In this document: positions 7,561 to 16,010 of the stretch, piece after piece
Position numbering within the stretch: the first letter of the stretch is position 1
Layout: the number at the start of each line of letters is the position of its first letter
DNA from: Burkholderia sp. GAS332
GTDB lineage: Bacteria > Pseudomonadota > Gammaproteobacteria > Burkholderiales > Burkholderiaceae
NCBI GenBank assembly: GCA_900142905.1
Contig: FSRV01000001.1
Location: 3,968,001-4,032,000, forward strand
Length of the DNA: 64,000 nucleotides
Direction: 5' to 3'
Notes under the pieces: generated by a model
Seen by the model: the letters and a program-made list of their open reading frames with translations, nothing else
Told to the model about the DNA's origin: nothing
The model's database searches: none
Translations under genes and position numbers: made by a program

Positions 7561-9312
7561 TCAATCGAGCCGAAGCTTGGATTCGGCATAGGCGTACATC
7601 GGACGCCACAGCAGGCGGTTAAACAAAGTCACAAATAGGGACATCACGGCAATGCCGAGAATGATCTTCGGGAAGTCGCCCGCGGCCGTGGTCTTGGCGA
7701 TATAGGCGCCCAGGCCGTGAGCCTCCAGCTTGGTATCGCCCCACTGCACGAACTCGGCGACGATGCTCGCATTCCACGCGCCACCCGAGGCGGTAATCGC
7801 GCCCGTCACGTAATACGGGAAAATGCCCGGCAGCATCACCTTGCGCCACCATTGCCAGCCACGAATGCGAAAGTTGGTGGCCGCTTCGCGGTAGTCGTTC
7901 GGATAGGAACTGGCACCCGCGATCACATTGAAGAGGATATACCACTGGGTGCCGAGCACGATCAGCGGCGACAGCCAGATATCCGGATTCAGGTGAAAGC
8001 GCACGATGACGATCACGAACACCGGGAACAGCAGGTTGGCCGGGAACGCGGCAAGAAATTGCGCGAGCGGCTGGATCTTCTCGGCCAGTGCCGGGCGCAG
8101 CCCGATCAGCACGCCAAGCGGCACCCAGATCACTGACGAGATGGCGATCAGCAGTGCCACGCGCAGCAGCGTGATCAGGCCGAGTACGAATACATGGCCG
8201 ACTTCGTCGAGCGTCACGCCGGTGCGCACATAGGCGATCACGCTATAGACCACGTACACCGTCAGGAGGATCACGAGGATGCCCCAGACGATGTCGCCGA
8301 CACGCGAAGACTTCTGGCGTTGCGGCATCGGGAAGCTGACGCGGGCGAACGACGGCAGGCGCATCGGCACCCGTGCTGCGTTGGCGAAGATCCAGCCCAT
8401 CGGCACCAGCAGGCGGTGAATCAGGCGGGTGCGGCGCACGAGGTCGAGCAGCCACGATTCCGGCGCGTTGCCCGAGCTGGTGGTTTCCATGCGGAACTTG
8501 TCGGCCCACGCCACCAGCGGACGGAATAGCAACTGGTCATAAGCGAGAATCACGACCGTCATCGCCAGAATGACCCAGCCCACTGCGTGCAGGTTCTTGT
8601 CCGAGATCGCCTGGGCCAGATACGCACCGATCCCCGGCAGCGTGATCGTGTTGTTGCCCACCGTGATCGCTTCGGAAGCCACCACGAAGAACCAGCCACC
8701 CGACATCGACATCATCATGTTCCAGATGAGGCCCGGCATCGAGAACGGCACTTCGAGCTTCCAGAAGCGCTGCCAGCCGGTCAGGTGAAAGCCGCGCGAG
8801 ACTTCGTCCAGGTCGCGCGGCACCGTGCGCAGCGACTGGTAGAAGCTGAACGTCATGTTCCACGCCTGGCTCGTGAAGATCGCGAAAATCGCTGCCAGTT
8901 CCGCGCCCAGCACCCGGCCCGGAAACAGCGCGATGAAGAACGTCACCGTAAACGAAATGTAGCCCAGCACCGGCACCGACTGCAGGATGTCGAGAATCGG
9001 CACCAGCACGAGGCCCGCACGACGGCTTTTTGCGGCGAGCGTGCCGTAAACCAGCGTGAAGACCAGCGACGCCACCATCGCCGCCAGCATGCGCAGCGTG
9101 GTGCGCATCGCGTATTCAGGCAAGTTCGACGGGTCGAGCGAGATGACCTGGGTCTTCAACGTCGACATCGGCGCTAGCGTCTGATGAAAGCCGATCGCGG
9201 TCATCGCGATGATGCAGATGATTAACGGAAAGGCGACGAAATCCCAGCCGTTAGGTAGCAATCGCCACGCCGAAGCATTGGCGGTGCGTTTCAGGTCGAA
9301 ACTGAAGTCCAT
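7561..9312 (-). CDS. ABC transporter permease, two fused permease domains
   Basis: A 583-residue membrane protein carrying two binding-protein-dependent transport permease domains in one chain. Each half has about six hydrophobic segments and an EAA-type cytoplasmic loop: DEVSRGFHLTGWQRFWKLEVP in the first half and REAATNFRIRGWQWWRKVMLP in the second. Such a protein can supply both halves of the transmembrane channel, pairing with two copies of the ATPase encoded just downstream. The ATG at 9312 has a good ribosome binding site (GGGGAGGA). The family belongs with nitrate/sulfonate/taurine permeases, but fused permeases of this type have no firmly assigned substrate that I can state. Confidence 0.9.
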   Translation of the reverse strand: MDFSFDLKRTANASAWRLLPNGWDFVAFPLIICIIAMTAIGFHQTLAPMSTLKTQVISLDPSNLPEYAMRTTLRMLAAMVASLVFTLVYGTLAAKSRRAGLVLVPILDILQSVPVLGYISFTVTFFIALFPGRVLGAELAAIFAIFTSQAWNMTFSFYQSLRTVPRDLDEVSRGFHLTGWQRFWKLEVPFSMPGLIWNMMMSMSGGWFFVVASEAITVGNNTITLPGIGAYLAQAISDKNLHAVGWVILAMTVVILAYDQLLFRPLVAWADKFRMETTSSGNAPESWLLDLVRRTRLIHRLLVPMGWIFANAARVPMRLPSFARVSFPMPQRQKSSRVGDIVWGILVILLTVYVVYSVIAYVRTGVTLDEVGHVFVLGLITLLRVALLIAISSVIWVPLGVLIGLRPALAEKIQPLAQFLAAFPANLLFPVFVIVIVRFHLNPDIWLSPLIVLGTQWYILFNVIAGASSYPNDYREAATNFRIRGWQWWRKVMLPGIFPYYVTGAITASGGAWNASIVAEFVQWGDTKLEAHGLGAYIAKTTAAGDFPKIILGIAVMSLFVTLFNRLLWRPMYAYAESKLRLD

Positions 9313-10035
9313 CAGGCGTCCTCCCCATTATTACAAATGTTCAAATACACAAAGGAGGCCGCGGCTTCGGCGCGGCAGTCTGAAGATCGGTCCGGAAAGC
9401 GGAAATCAGGCATGGCAAAACGCATGTGCGCGGTAAATCGTTAGCGTTGGCGACGCGTGGAACGGTGACGGACGCGTCCTCGGCAAGCCGCCGGGGACCA
9501 CTACCGCGAAGCCGGACTCCCCTGTCGCCGCGGGCGCCGCCCGAAGGCTGGCGAGCTTTCCTTGTTTTGGACGGCACGACACTACACCATCCTATGTTTC
9601 AGGCACAACCTTTCGCGCCAAATAGCAGCAAATAGCGGCGAACGCCCCACCAACGGGCTTTGGCCAGCATCGCCAGACGTGGTGCAGCGAGTCATCTACT
9701 GTCATACGCCAGCTACTTTTCCAGCCATCGCGATTGCGGCCGGGATCGCCTTGCAACTCCCGGAAAACCCGCGCAGCCATTCAGAAAGCTAACGCACTGC
9801 CGTTAAGAACCTGATGGGCAAGGCGGACACACTTCGCATTCCCGCAATAACGGTGGCGTCAGGCCCCATGACGGTTAAAATCAAGAGACGATACGCCTCT
9901 TTACGGTCATGCCGGGCCGCAGCGCGGCCCACACCGAGGGCGTATCGCCAGCCGCTTCCACAGGGGCGAAACAGCGCCAGCGCGCTGCCACGAATGAGCG
10001 AGTTGCATGTCACAGCCAGACGGATCAGAGGGTCG
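9313..10035. other. Divergent intergenic region, no gene seen
   Basis: About 720 bp separate the divergent ABC transporter and diguanylate cyclase genes. The half next to the transporter (9440-9560) is GC-rich with several short inverted repeats and could form a structured 5' leader on the minus strand. I could not match it to a riboswitch family by eye. The open frames here are poor in codon bias and lack ribosome binding sites. The frame of the cyclase stays open back to 9814, but that extension is basic and low in complexity. Confidence 0.45.
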
Positions 10036-11727
10036 ATGAACAGGACAACCTTGCGCCAGGCAACCGGACCGATCAGCTTCGCGCTGATCGTGCTCGTTTG
10101 CTGGTTCGTGGCTGGCATGGTCGCGGACCGGATGGTACAGCAAGAGCTGGACGCGGCCTTGCGCACGCAGCGCCAGATGTCCACGTCGGTCGTCGACAAC
10201 ATGGCGGAGGTGATCGCCAGCGACCTCGCGATGTCTCGGGCTATCCCTGCAACCATGGCCGAAATGGACGTGGTCCAGCGCGCGCTGGTGCAATCCCAGA
10301 ATTATGCCGCGAACGGCCAGGCGACGGAACCCGCTCTGCGCACCGCGTTGTTAAAAGACCCGCAGATGGGCACCGTGAGCAACTTCCTGCACGACGCGCA
10401 AGGCTTCTCCGGGCTCGACCAGATCTGGCTCGTCAACGCCAACGGCACCTGCGTCGCGTCGAGCAACTCCGTCAATAACCCGCTCGCCGCGGAAAGCTCA
10501 TTCGTCGGCGTCGACATGCGCACGCGCAGCTACCTGACGAATGCCCTACTCGGTGCGTTTTCGGAAGCCTATGGCGTGGGCCGCTCGAGCGGCGAGCCGG
10601 GCATCTTCATCGCCGCGCCGGTGTACGCCGACGGCCTGCTGGTCGGCGCCGTGGTGGCCAAGGTGGGGATCGCGCGGCTGCGCCACTGGGTCGCGCACAC
10701 CGGCACCTTCGTCGCCGACGAACACGGCGTCATCATCATGGCGCACGACAGCGCGCTCGAAGGCCACGCACTGCCGAACTCGCCCGTCACGCAGATGAGC
10801 GCCGCCGAGCGCATGACCATCTATCTCCGCGAAATCCTTCCCGCCATACAGATTCAGGTCGACGCGCAGGTACGCGAACAGGCACCTTGGGTGCCCGCAG
10901 CCGTGGCCGGACAACTGTTCGGCCTGAGCGAGCAGCCGGCGCCATCGCTGTATCAGTCACGCATTGGCTTGAACTCGGGGCTGTCGGCGCATCTGGTCGA
11001 TCCGCTCGCGGCCTGGCCCGAACTGCTGCGCAATCACAAGCGCGATCATCTGCTGGTGTTTCTGACGCTGGCCGGCACCGTCGCGCTCGCGTGGGTGATC
11101 ACGGTGTCGTACGTGCGCGAGCGGCGTCACCATCGCGCCACGCGCGATCTTGCCGAACAATTGCAATCGGCCAACACCCTGCTCTCGGCCGAGGCGCGCC
11201 ACGACGCGCTGACCGGCGCGCTGTCGCGACGCTACTTCCTCGACTTACTGCGCCACGAGATCGAACGTGCGCATGCGAACAACGAGCCGCTGTGCATGGC
11301 GATCGCCGACCTCGACCACTTCAAGCAGATCAACGACCGCTTCGGCCACGCCGCCGGCGACCGCGCTCTCGAACATTTCGTCGACACGTGCCGGGCTGAA
11401 TTGCGCGGCACCGACGCGATCGGCCGGCTGGGTGGCGAAGAGTTCGGCTTGCTGTTGCCGTCCACGGATCTGGCGGGGGGCCGCGAAGTCGTCGAACGCT
11501 TGCGCCTGCGCCTGAAGGCGATGCCTTCGCCGAAGTTGCCGGCCTCAGTGGGCTTGAGCGTGAGCATCGGCATCACCGAACTCTCGTCCGACGATCTGCC
11601 CGAGCGCATCATGAGCCGCGCCGACACGGCGCTTTACGCAGCGAAGACGGGCGGCCGCGACCGCACCGAAGCGCTTCCGCCCGACGACACCGCGCCGCCC
11701 GCGCGGACGGTGGCCAACGCCTGGTGA
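10036..11727 (+). CDS. Membrane diguanylate cyclase with periplasmic sensor
   Basis: A predicted 563-residue enzyme that makes cyclic di-GMP from two GTP. A first membrane helix (about 12-30) and a second (about 338-358) bracket a periplasmic region of about 300 residues resembling a Cache-type sensor. A coiled linker then leads to the GGDEF domain. The active-site motif is GGEEF (466-470), a catalytically competent form, and the inhibitory site RxxD is intact (RGTD, 457-460, five residues upstream). The enzyme should therefore be active and subject to product inhibition. The ATG at 10036 is chosen for its AGAGGG ribosome binding site and its position just before the first helix. No phosphodiesterase domain is present. 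Confidence 0.92.
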   Translation: MNRTTLRQATGPISFALIVLVCWFVAGMVADRMVQQELDAALRTQRQMSTSVVDNMAEVIASDLAMSRAIPATMAEMDVVQRALVQSQNYAANGQATEPALRTALLKDPQMGTVSNFLHDAQGFSGLDQIWLVNANGTCVASSNSVNNPLAAESSFVGVDMRTRSYLTNALLGAFSEAYGVGRSSGEPGIFIAAPVYADGLLVGAVVAKVGIARLRHWVAHTGTFVADEHGVIIMAHDSALEGHALPNSPVTQMSAAERMTIYLREILPAIQIQVDAQVREQAPWVPAAVAGQLFGLSEQPAPSLYQSRIGLNSGLSAHLVDPLAAWPELLRNHKRDHLLVFLTLAGTVALAWVITVSYVRERRHHRATRDLAEQLQSANTLLSAEARHDALTGALSRRYFLDLLRHEIERAHANNEPLCMAIADLDHFKQINDRFGHAAGDRALEHFVDTCRAELRGTDAIGRLGGEEFGLLLPSTDLAGGREVVERLRLRLKAMPSPKLPASVGLSVSIGITELSSDDLPERIMSRADTALYAAKTGGRDRTEALPPDDTAPPARTVANAW

Positions 11728-11738
11728 TACCTGGCAGC

Positions 11739-11786
11739 GCGCCGATCGTCGCTTAAATTCAATGCCCGCCGCAGTGCGATCGGCGC
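11739..11786. repeat. 10 bp inverted repeat, possible weak terminator
   Basis: Perfect arms GCGCCGATCG (11739-11748) and CGATCGGCGC (11777-11786) with a 28-base loop lie just after the cyclase stop codon. There is no T tract, so termination at this site would be inefficient or factor-dependent. Confidence 0.4.
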
Positions 11787-11903
11787 CCCGATGAGTGCGG
11801 TGGCTGATGCAAAGCAAGTCCCGGCCTCGGGCGTCCCGTAACGAAGCAGGTATCATCAACCCTGACATTGAGGTTGCCGCTACCGCTCTAACGGGAGATT
11901 CGC

Positions 11904-12170
11904 ATGAAGGGAAATTTGGTCATCGTCTGTCGCGATCAGGATGCTGACGCATTCGACCATCTGCTGGCCGAATACGGCGCGTTCCAGACGCGCTTGTCGT
12001 CGACCGCGTGGTATCTGAAACTGGATGTTGCGCCGGAACTGATTCAGGAAGAGATACTCGCGCGTCTTGGCAAGTACACCACGCACTACATCTTCGAAGC
12101 CGAAACGGTGACGTGGAATACGGTGGATAGTGACGCGGCGAACGCGTTGAACACGCTGTTTACAGATTAG
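11904..12170 (+). CDS. Small conserved-looking protein, unknown function
   Basis: An 88-residue protein with a good ribosome binding site (GGGAG) upstream. It begins with a strand-like stretch (NLVIVCRDQDAD), then a helix (FDHLLAEYGA), the segment RLSSTAWYLKLD, another helix (ELIQEEILARLGKY) and strands (THYIFEAETVTW). This alternating pattern fits a ferredoxin-like fold. The tyrosine/tryptophan strand recalls SinR/Cas2-like small proteins, but similarity is by eye only and no catalytic residue can be assigned. There is no signal peptide or membrane segment. It stands alone between the cyclase and the convergent two-component operon. Confidence 0.65.
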   Translation: MKGNLVIVCRDQDADAFDHLLAEYGAFQTRLSSTAWYLKLDVAPELIQEEILARLGKYTTHYIFEAETVTWNTVDSDAANALNTLFTD

Positions 12171-12319
12171 CGCAACGGTTGCCGGATACGCAGTCCAGAC
12201 GGCGCATTCACTATCGACCTCCGGACGCCGCATGCCGAACATTGCGTTCGGACATCGCAGGGCGGCATAGATACAGCGGGGCAGGTGCCTGCCGCCGCTG
12301 CCCCCGCAACCTACCCAGC

Positions 12320-13636
12320 CTACCAGGCGCTTTCCGAGACTGCCGCGACGCGCGGCACCACTTCGAACGGAAAGCTCATCAAGACCCGCAAGCCACGTCC
12401 GCCGTAGTTGCCGATCTCACACTCCCCGCCCGCACGCCGCACCAGACGCTCGACGATCGCGAGCCCCAGCCCGCTGTGACCGTTGCCGCCGCGTGCCGGG
12501 TCGAGCCGGACGAACGGCCGGCTGGCATTGATCAGGTCCTGGGCGGCGATACCGCTGCCGTTGTCGCTCACGGACAGCGTGTAACCTTGCGCCGTGCGCG
12601 CCGTGGCGACAACGATCGGCGGCGCGCCGTAGGCATGGGCGTTGTCCAGCAGGTTCGACAGGATCCGGTCAAGCGTCGCCGCGGGCAGCAGGAAACCCGC
12701 CCCCGCGTTGAGTTCAGTCTGCACAGTAGGCGCACCCGCCGCCACCGCGCGATAGCTGCGCACCACGCGCTCGCACTGCCCGTCCACTTCGACCGCTTCG
12801 CTGCGATCGGCGCCGTCGTGTGCGAACATCAGAAACTGTTCGACGATATGCGTCATCGAATCGACGTCGCGCACGACGCCGTCACGCATCTTCACTTCTT
12901 CCATCATTTCGGCGCGCAGCCGCAAGCGTGCCAGCGGCGTTTTCAGGTCATGCGCGACACCGGCCAGCATCACGGCCCGGTCGTTTTCAGTACGCGCCAC
13001 TTCCTGAACCATCTGGTTGAAACCGTGCGTCAACTGCCGCAACTCGCGCGGGCCGCGCTCGGGCACCGGCGGCACCGGCAGGCCGCGGCCGAAGCGCGCC
13101 ACCGCCTGGGCGAGCGAGCGCAACGGCTGCTGCAGCGCCCACGCGGCAAAGAGCGCCGCCATCACCGCGAACGAGAAAATGATCGCGAGCCACAGCACCG
13201 TGCGATCGAGCGAACGCGGCGGGCGCAATGGCTGCACCGGCACCACGATCCAGCTGCGATCTGTGGCGCTACGCACCCACAGCGTGGGCGGACGGCCTGG
13301 CTGGCCGACCCGTACCTGGGTGCCGGCGGGCATGCGATCGCGCACGTCCTCGACGAAACGTTCAAGCGGCGCCGGCAGATTGGCGTTTTCCGGCGGCACG
13401 TCGGAGCTCGCCGGATCGACCAGCCTGACGCGCGACGGCAAGGGCTGGTCCGGCGTGCGGGCGACGTGCTGGCGCACCGCGTCGACGAGGAAGGTGGCTT
13501 CCTCGACGGCGTAGCGCGTTTGCAACTGGCTGCGCTCGAGCCGCATCAGCGCGTACCACGCGAAATGCGACAGCAGCAGCACCGCAATAACTAGCAGCGC
13601 CAGGCGTCCGAACAGTGAATCAATGGGCCGGCGCAT
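12320..13636 (-). CDS. Sensor histidine kinase, EnvZ-like
   Basis: A 438-residue membrane kinase. Helix 1 (about 9-30) and helix 2 (about 146-168) flank a periplasmic domain of about 115 residues. A HAMP linker (about 169-222) leads to the phospho-acceptor His229 in GVAHDLKTPLARLRLR, and the ATPase domain has N box NLLDNAHAY, G1 box DNGSGI and G2 box GHSGLGLAI. The ATG at 13636 overlaps the 3' end of the upstream response regulator by 17 bases; another ATG lies at 13648. It should phosphorylate that regulator. The pair sits opposite a Spy/CpxP-like gene, which suggests sensing of envelope stress or osmolarity (inference). Confidence 0.92.
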   Translation of the reverse strand: MRRPIDSLFGRLALLVIAVLLLSHFAWYALMRLERSQLQTRYAVEEATFLVDAVRQHVARTPDQPLPSRVRLVDPASSDVPPENANLPAPLERFVEDVRDRMPAGTQVRVGQPGRPPTLWVRSATDRSWIVVPVQPLRPPRSLDRTVLWLAIIFSFAVMAALFAAWALQQPLRSLAQAVARFGRGLPVPPVPERGPRELRQLTHGFNQMVQEVARTENDRAVMLAGVAHDLKTPLARLRLRAEMMEEVKMRDGVVRDVDSMTHIVEQFLMFAHDGADRSEAVEVDGQCERVVRSYRAVAAGAPTVQTELNAGAGFLLPAATLDRILSNLLDNAHAYGAPPIVVATARTAQGYTLSVSDNGSGIAAQDLINASRPFVRLDPARGGNGHSGLGLAIVERLVRRAGGECEIGNYGGRGLRVLMSFPFEVVPRVAAVSESAW

Positions 13637-14345
13637 GCTGTTCGCCATCCGGCACGAACACGTAACCGCGCCCGCGCACCGTTTGAATGAAGCGCGGCGT
13701 GGACGGGTCGGTTTCGAGAATGCGACGCAGACGCCACACCTGCACGTCGATGCCGCGGTCGGTGCCGTCGTATTCCGGGCCATGCAGCAGTTCGAGCAGG
13801 CGCTCACGGGTGAGCGTGCGCATGGGGTGATTGACGAAAATCTTCAGAAGCGCGAATTCGCTCCCCGACAGCGTGAGCGGCTTGTCTTCGAGATGCAGCG
13901 TACGCGACTGGAAATCCAGCGTGAAGCGGCCGAAGTTGAACGGCTCGCGCTGCTCCGGCGCCGCCGCCGACGGCAGCGTGCGGCGCCGCCGCAGCACCGC
14001 CTGCACGCGCGCCAAGAGCTCGCGTGGGTTGAACGGCTTGCCGAGATAGTCGTCCGCGCCGAGCTCCAGCCCGACGATACGGTCGACGTCATCAGCACGT
14101 GCGGTGAGCATGATCACAGGGATGTCGTCGCCCGACGCGCGCAGCTTGCGCAGCGCGGTCAGCCCGTCTACGCCCGGCATCATCAGATCGAGAACGATCA
14201 GATCCGGGCGCTCCCGTTCGAGCCTGCGCTCGAGCGTGCCCGCGTCGTGCAGCACCGAGACTTCGATGCCCTGACGGGCCAGATAGTCGCGCAGCAGATC
14301 GCGTAATTCGACGTCGTCGTCGACAACAAGTATTTGAGTAGCCAT
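13620..14345 (-). CDS. OmpR-family response regulator
   Basis: A 241-residue DNA-binding response regulator. The receiver (1-120) has acidic residues VDDD, phospho-acceptor Asp53 in VLDLMMPGVDG, the Thr in VIMLTARADD and the Lys in YLGKPFNPREL. The C-terminal winged helix (about 140-235) shows the usual RGRGYVF ending. The DRIVGLELGADDYLGKPFNPRELLARVQAV stretch is typical of OmpR/RisA proteins of beta-proteobacteria. The kinase gene follows with an overlap, forming one operon. The intergenic region to the divergent Spy-like gene holds paired 10 bp-spaced half-sites, which may be its own binding sites. Confidence 0.93.
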   Translation of the reverse strand: MATQILVVDDDVELRDLLRDYLARQGIEVSVLHDAGTLERRLERERPDLIVLDLMMPGVDGLTALRKLRASGDDIPVIMLTARADDVDRIVGLELGADDYLGKPFNPRELLARVQAVLRRRRTLPSAAAPEQREPFNFGRFTLDFQSRTLHLEDKPLTLSGSEFALLKIFVNHPMRTLTRERLLELLHGPEYDGTDRGIDVQVWRLRRILETDPSTPRFIQTVRGRGYVFVPDGEQHAPAH

Positions 14346-14401
14346 GGGATGAAGTTTAACGCGCAGCAGGAAGGGTTTTCGATTTCAGACGGCCGTCAAG
14401 G

Positions 14402-14466
14402 GTTACCGGGTGTTACCGTGAAAGGCGTACGTAATGACCCGTAATAGCCGCATCAAGCCACGTAAC
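14402..14466. promoter_or_regulatory. Candidate OmpR-type binding sites (phased half-sites)
   Basis: Between the divergent regulator and Spy-like genes lie two GTTACC hexamers exactly 10 bp apart (14402 and 14412) and two CGTAAT hexamers exactly 10 bp apart (14430 and 14440). A CGTAAC follows at 14461. OmpR-family dimers bind head-to-tail half-sites at 10-11 bp spacing. GTTAC is the reverse complement of GTAAC, so the two pairs face each other, which fits control of both divergent genes. No binding data are available here. Confidence 0.5.
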
Positions 14467-14565
14467 ACAGCGCCGGGCGCAGTTCTCTACGCTGTGACTT
14501 ACCGAATGCAGGCCGTCCTCTATCACCGGTTGCATCGTCGGCTATTCCATTACAGGGAGTCTTAC

Positions 14566-15093
14566 ATGTCCACCAAAAAAATGTCGCGCGTTCTCGCCGT
14601 TGCCGCCACTGCCCTTGCCATCGGCGCGGGCGCTGCCTATGCCGCACAACCCGCCGGTCAAGGCGGCCCCGGCGGCTGGCATGGCCACTTCATGAAGGAA
14701 CTGTCGCAACTGCATGACCAGTTGAAGCTGAACGCGGATCAGGAAAAGCAATGGCAGGCCGCGCTCGACACAATGAAGCAGAACCACCAGGCCATGCGCG
14801 CCAACCATGAGCAGATGAAGAATCAGTTCAAGGCCGCGCAGCAGCAGCCGATCCTGGATCTGAACGCCATGGCTGCCGCGCACCAGCAAGTCGAGCAGAA
14901 GGACGCACAACTGCGCCAGCAAACCTCGGACGCGTGGCTCACGTTCTATAACGGCTTGAACGACCAGCAGAAGACGACCGTCAGCACGGCGCTGAAGCAG
15001 CGTTTTGCGAAGATGGAAGCGCGTCATCAGAAAATGCATGAGCGCTGGGAACATAAGAAGGGCGCAGCGTCGGCGCCGGCTGCCAATCAGTAA
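14566..15093 (+). CDS. Spy/CpxP-like periplasmic chaperone
   Basis: A 175-residue exported protein. The signal peptide (about 1-26) ends AYA-AQPA. The mature protein is almost wholly helical, rich in Gln, Lys, Met and His. It contains the repeated (L)NxDQ(E)KQWQ motif and a later LNDQQKTTV copy, matching the LTxxQ repeats of the Spy/CpxP family. Such proteins act as ATP-independent chaperones or as periplasmic sensors of envelope stress. Its gene is divergent from an OmpR/EnvZ-like pair, so it is a likely target or accessory of that system. The ATG at 14566 follows a clear AGGGAG site. The C-terminus ends in a His/Lys-rich tail. Confidence 0.82.
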   Translation: MSTKKMSRVLAVAATALAIGAGAAYAAQPAGQGGPGGWHGHFMKELSQLHDQLKLNADQEKQWQAALDTMKQNHQAMRANHEQMKNQFKAAQQQPILDLNAMAAAHQQVEQKDAQLRQQTSDAWLTFYNGLNDQQKTTVSTALKQRFAKMEARHQKMHERWEHKKGAASAPAANQ

Positions 15094-15149
15094 ACGGTAT
15101 AGCCAAGACGGGGGGCGGGAGGCGGCTTGCACGGCTGTCGCCCGAACGC

Positions 15150-15183
15150 AAAAACGCCACGGAAGGTTCTCCGTGGCGTTTTT
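15150..15183. terminator. Bidirectional intrinsic terminator
   Basis: The perfect 14 bp stem AAAAACGCCACGGA/TCCGTGGCGTTTTT with a 6-base loop has a T run on one side and an A run on the other. It lies between the convergent Spy-like and pirin genes and can serve both. Confidence 0.9.
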
Positions 15184-15299
15184 GTTTGTATGCAGCTCGC
15201 TGTTTCGAGCCAAGGTAGTCGTTGCGCTTGCAGCTGGCAACCCTCAACCATCGGCCGACGAATGCCCCGCTGGCGCCGGTGATTGGCGCTTATCCGCGC

Positions 15300-16010
15300 T
15301 TACCCGTTGAGCGGACCGAGATCGAACAGCAGCACTTCGGCGTTGTCGCCCTTTTCGAGCGTTACCGTGTCGGTCTCGCTGAGCTTAGCGGCGTCGCCGG
15401 CCTGAAGCGCCTCGCCATTCACGGTCAGCGCGCCCCGCGCCACGTGCACATACGCCAGCCGCCCTTTCGGCAACGCTAACGTAGCCTGTTCCGCGCCGTC
15501 GATCAGCGCCGCGTAGATCGAGGCATCCGCATGAATCGTCACGGAACCGTCCCGACCGTCGGGCGAGGCGACCACGCGCAGACGCCCGCGTTTGTCGGCA
15601 TCGTCGAAGCGTTTTTCCTCGTAGCCGGGCTGGTCGCCCGCGCGCTGCGGGATCACCCAGATCTGCAGCAGGTGCGCCGGCTCGTCCTGCGATGCATTGA
15701 ACTCGCTGTGCTGCACACCCGTGCCGGCGCTCATGCGCTGCACGTCGCCGGGACGGATGGTCGAGCCGTTGCCCATGCTGTCGCGGTGCGCGAGCGCGCC
15801 TTCGAGCACATACGTGACGATTTCCATGTCGCGATGGCCGTGCGTGCCGAAACCCTGGCCGCCGGCGATGCGGTCTTCGTTGATCACCCGCAGCGGTCCG
15901 AAATGCACGTGTTGCGGGTCGCGATAGTCGGCAAACGAGAAGCTGTGATACGAGTCGAGCCAGCCGTGATTGGCGTGGCCGCGTTCGTCGGAACGGCGAA
16001 TCTCGAGCAT
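15300..16010 (-). CDS. Pirin-family bicupin protein
   Basis: A 236-residue protein of the pirin/YhhW family. The N-terminal cupin has the metal-binding set: HFGPLRVINED, the H-x-H in GTHGHRDMEIVTYVLEG and GTGVQHSEFN. The C-terminal cupin (from about residue 140) is degenerate. Bacterial members such as YhhW can cleave quercetin as dioxygenases, and others sense redox state or bind partner enzymes, so the exact role is open. The ATG at 16010 is chosen for its GGGAG ribosome binding site and the usual start MLEIRRSDERG. The protein should be cytoplasmic. It converges on the Spy-like gene. Confidence 0.88.
   Translation of the reverse strand: MLEIRRSDERGHANHGWLDSYHSFSFADYRDPQHVHFGPLRVINEDRIAGGQGFGTHGHRDMEIVTYVLEGALAHRDSMGNGSTIRPGDVQRMSAGTGVQHSEFNASQDEPAHLLQIWVIPQRAGDQPGYEEKRFDDADKRGRLRVVASPDGRDGSVTIHADASIYAALIDGAEQATLALPKGRLAYVHVARGALTVNGEALQAGDAAKLSETDTVTLEKGDNAEVLLFDLGPLNG

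Noticed and set aside
9440..9577. Possible manganese (yybP-ykoY) riboswitch upstream of the ABC transporter, prompted by a GGGGAGT sequence on the minus strand
   Set aside because: The second conserved half and the expected spacing could not be found, and the transporter type is not a usual target.
9814..10035. N-terminal extension of the diguanylate cyclase back to 9814
   Set aside because: Basic, low-complexity sequence before the first membrane helix, while the ATG at 10036 has a good ribosome binding site.
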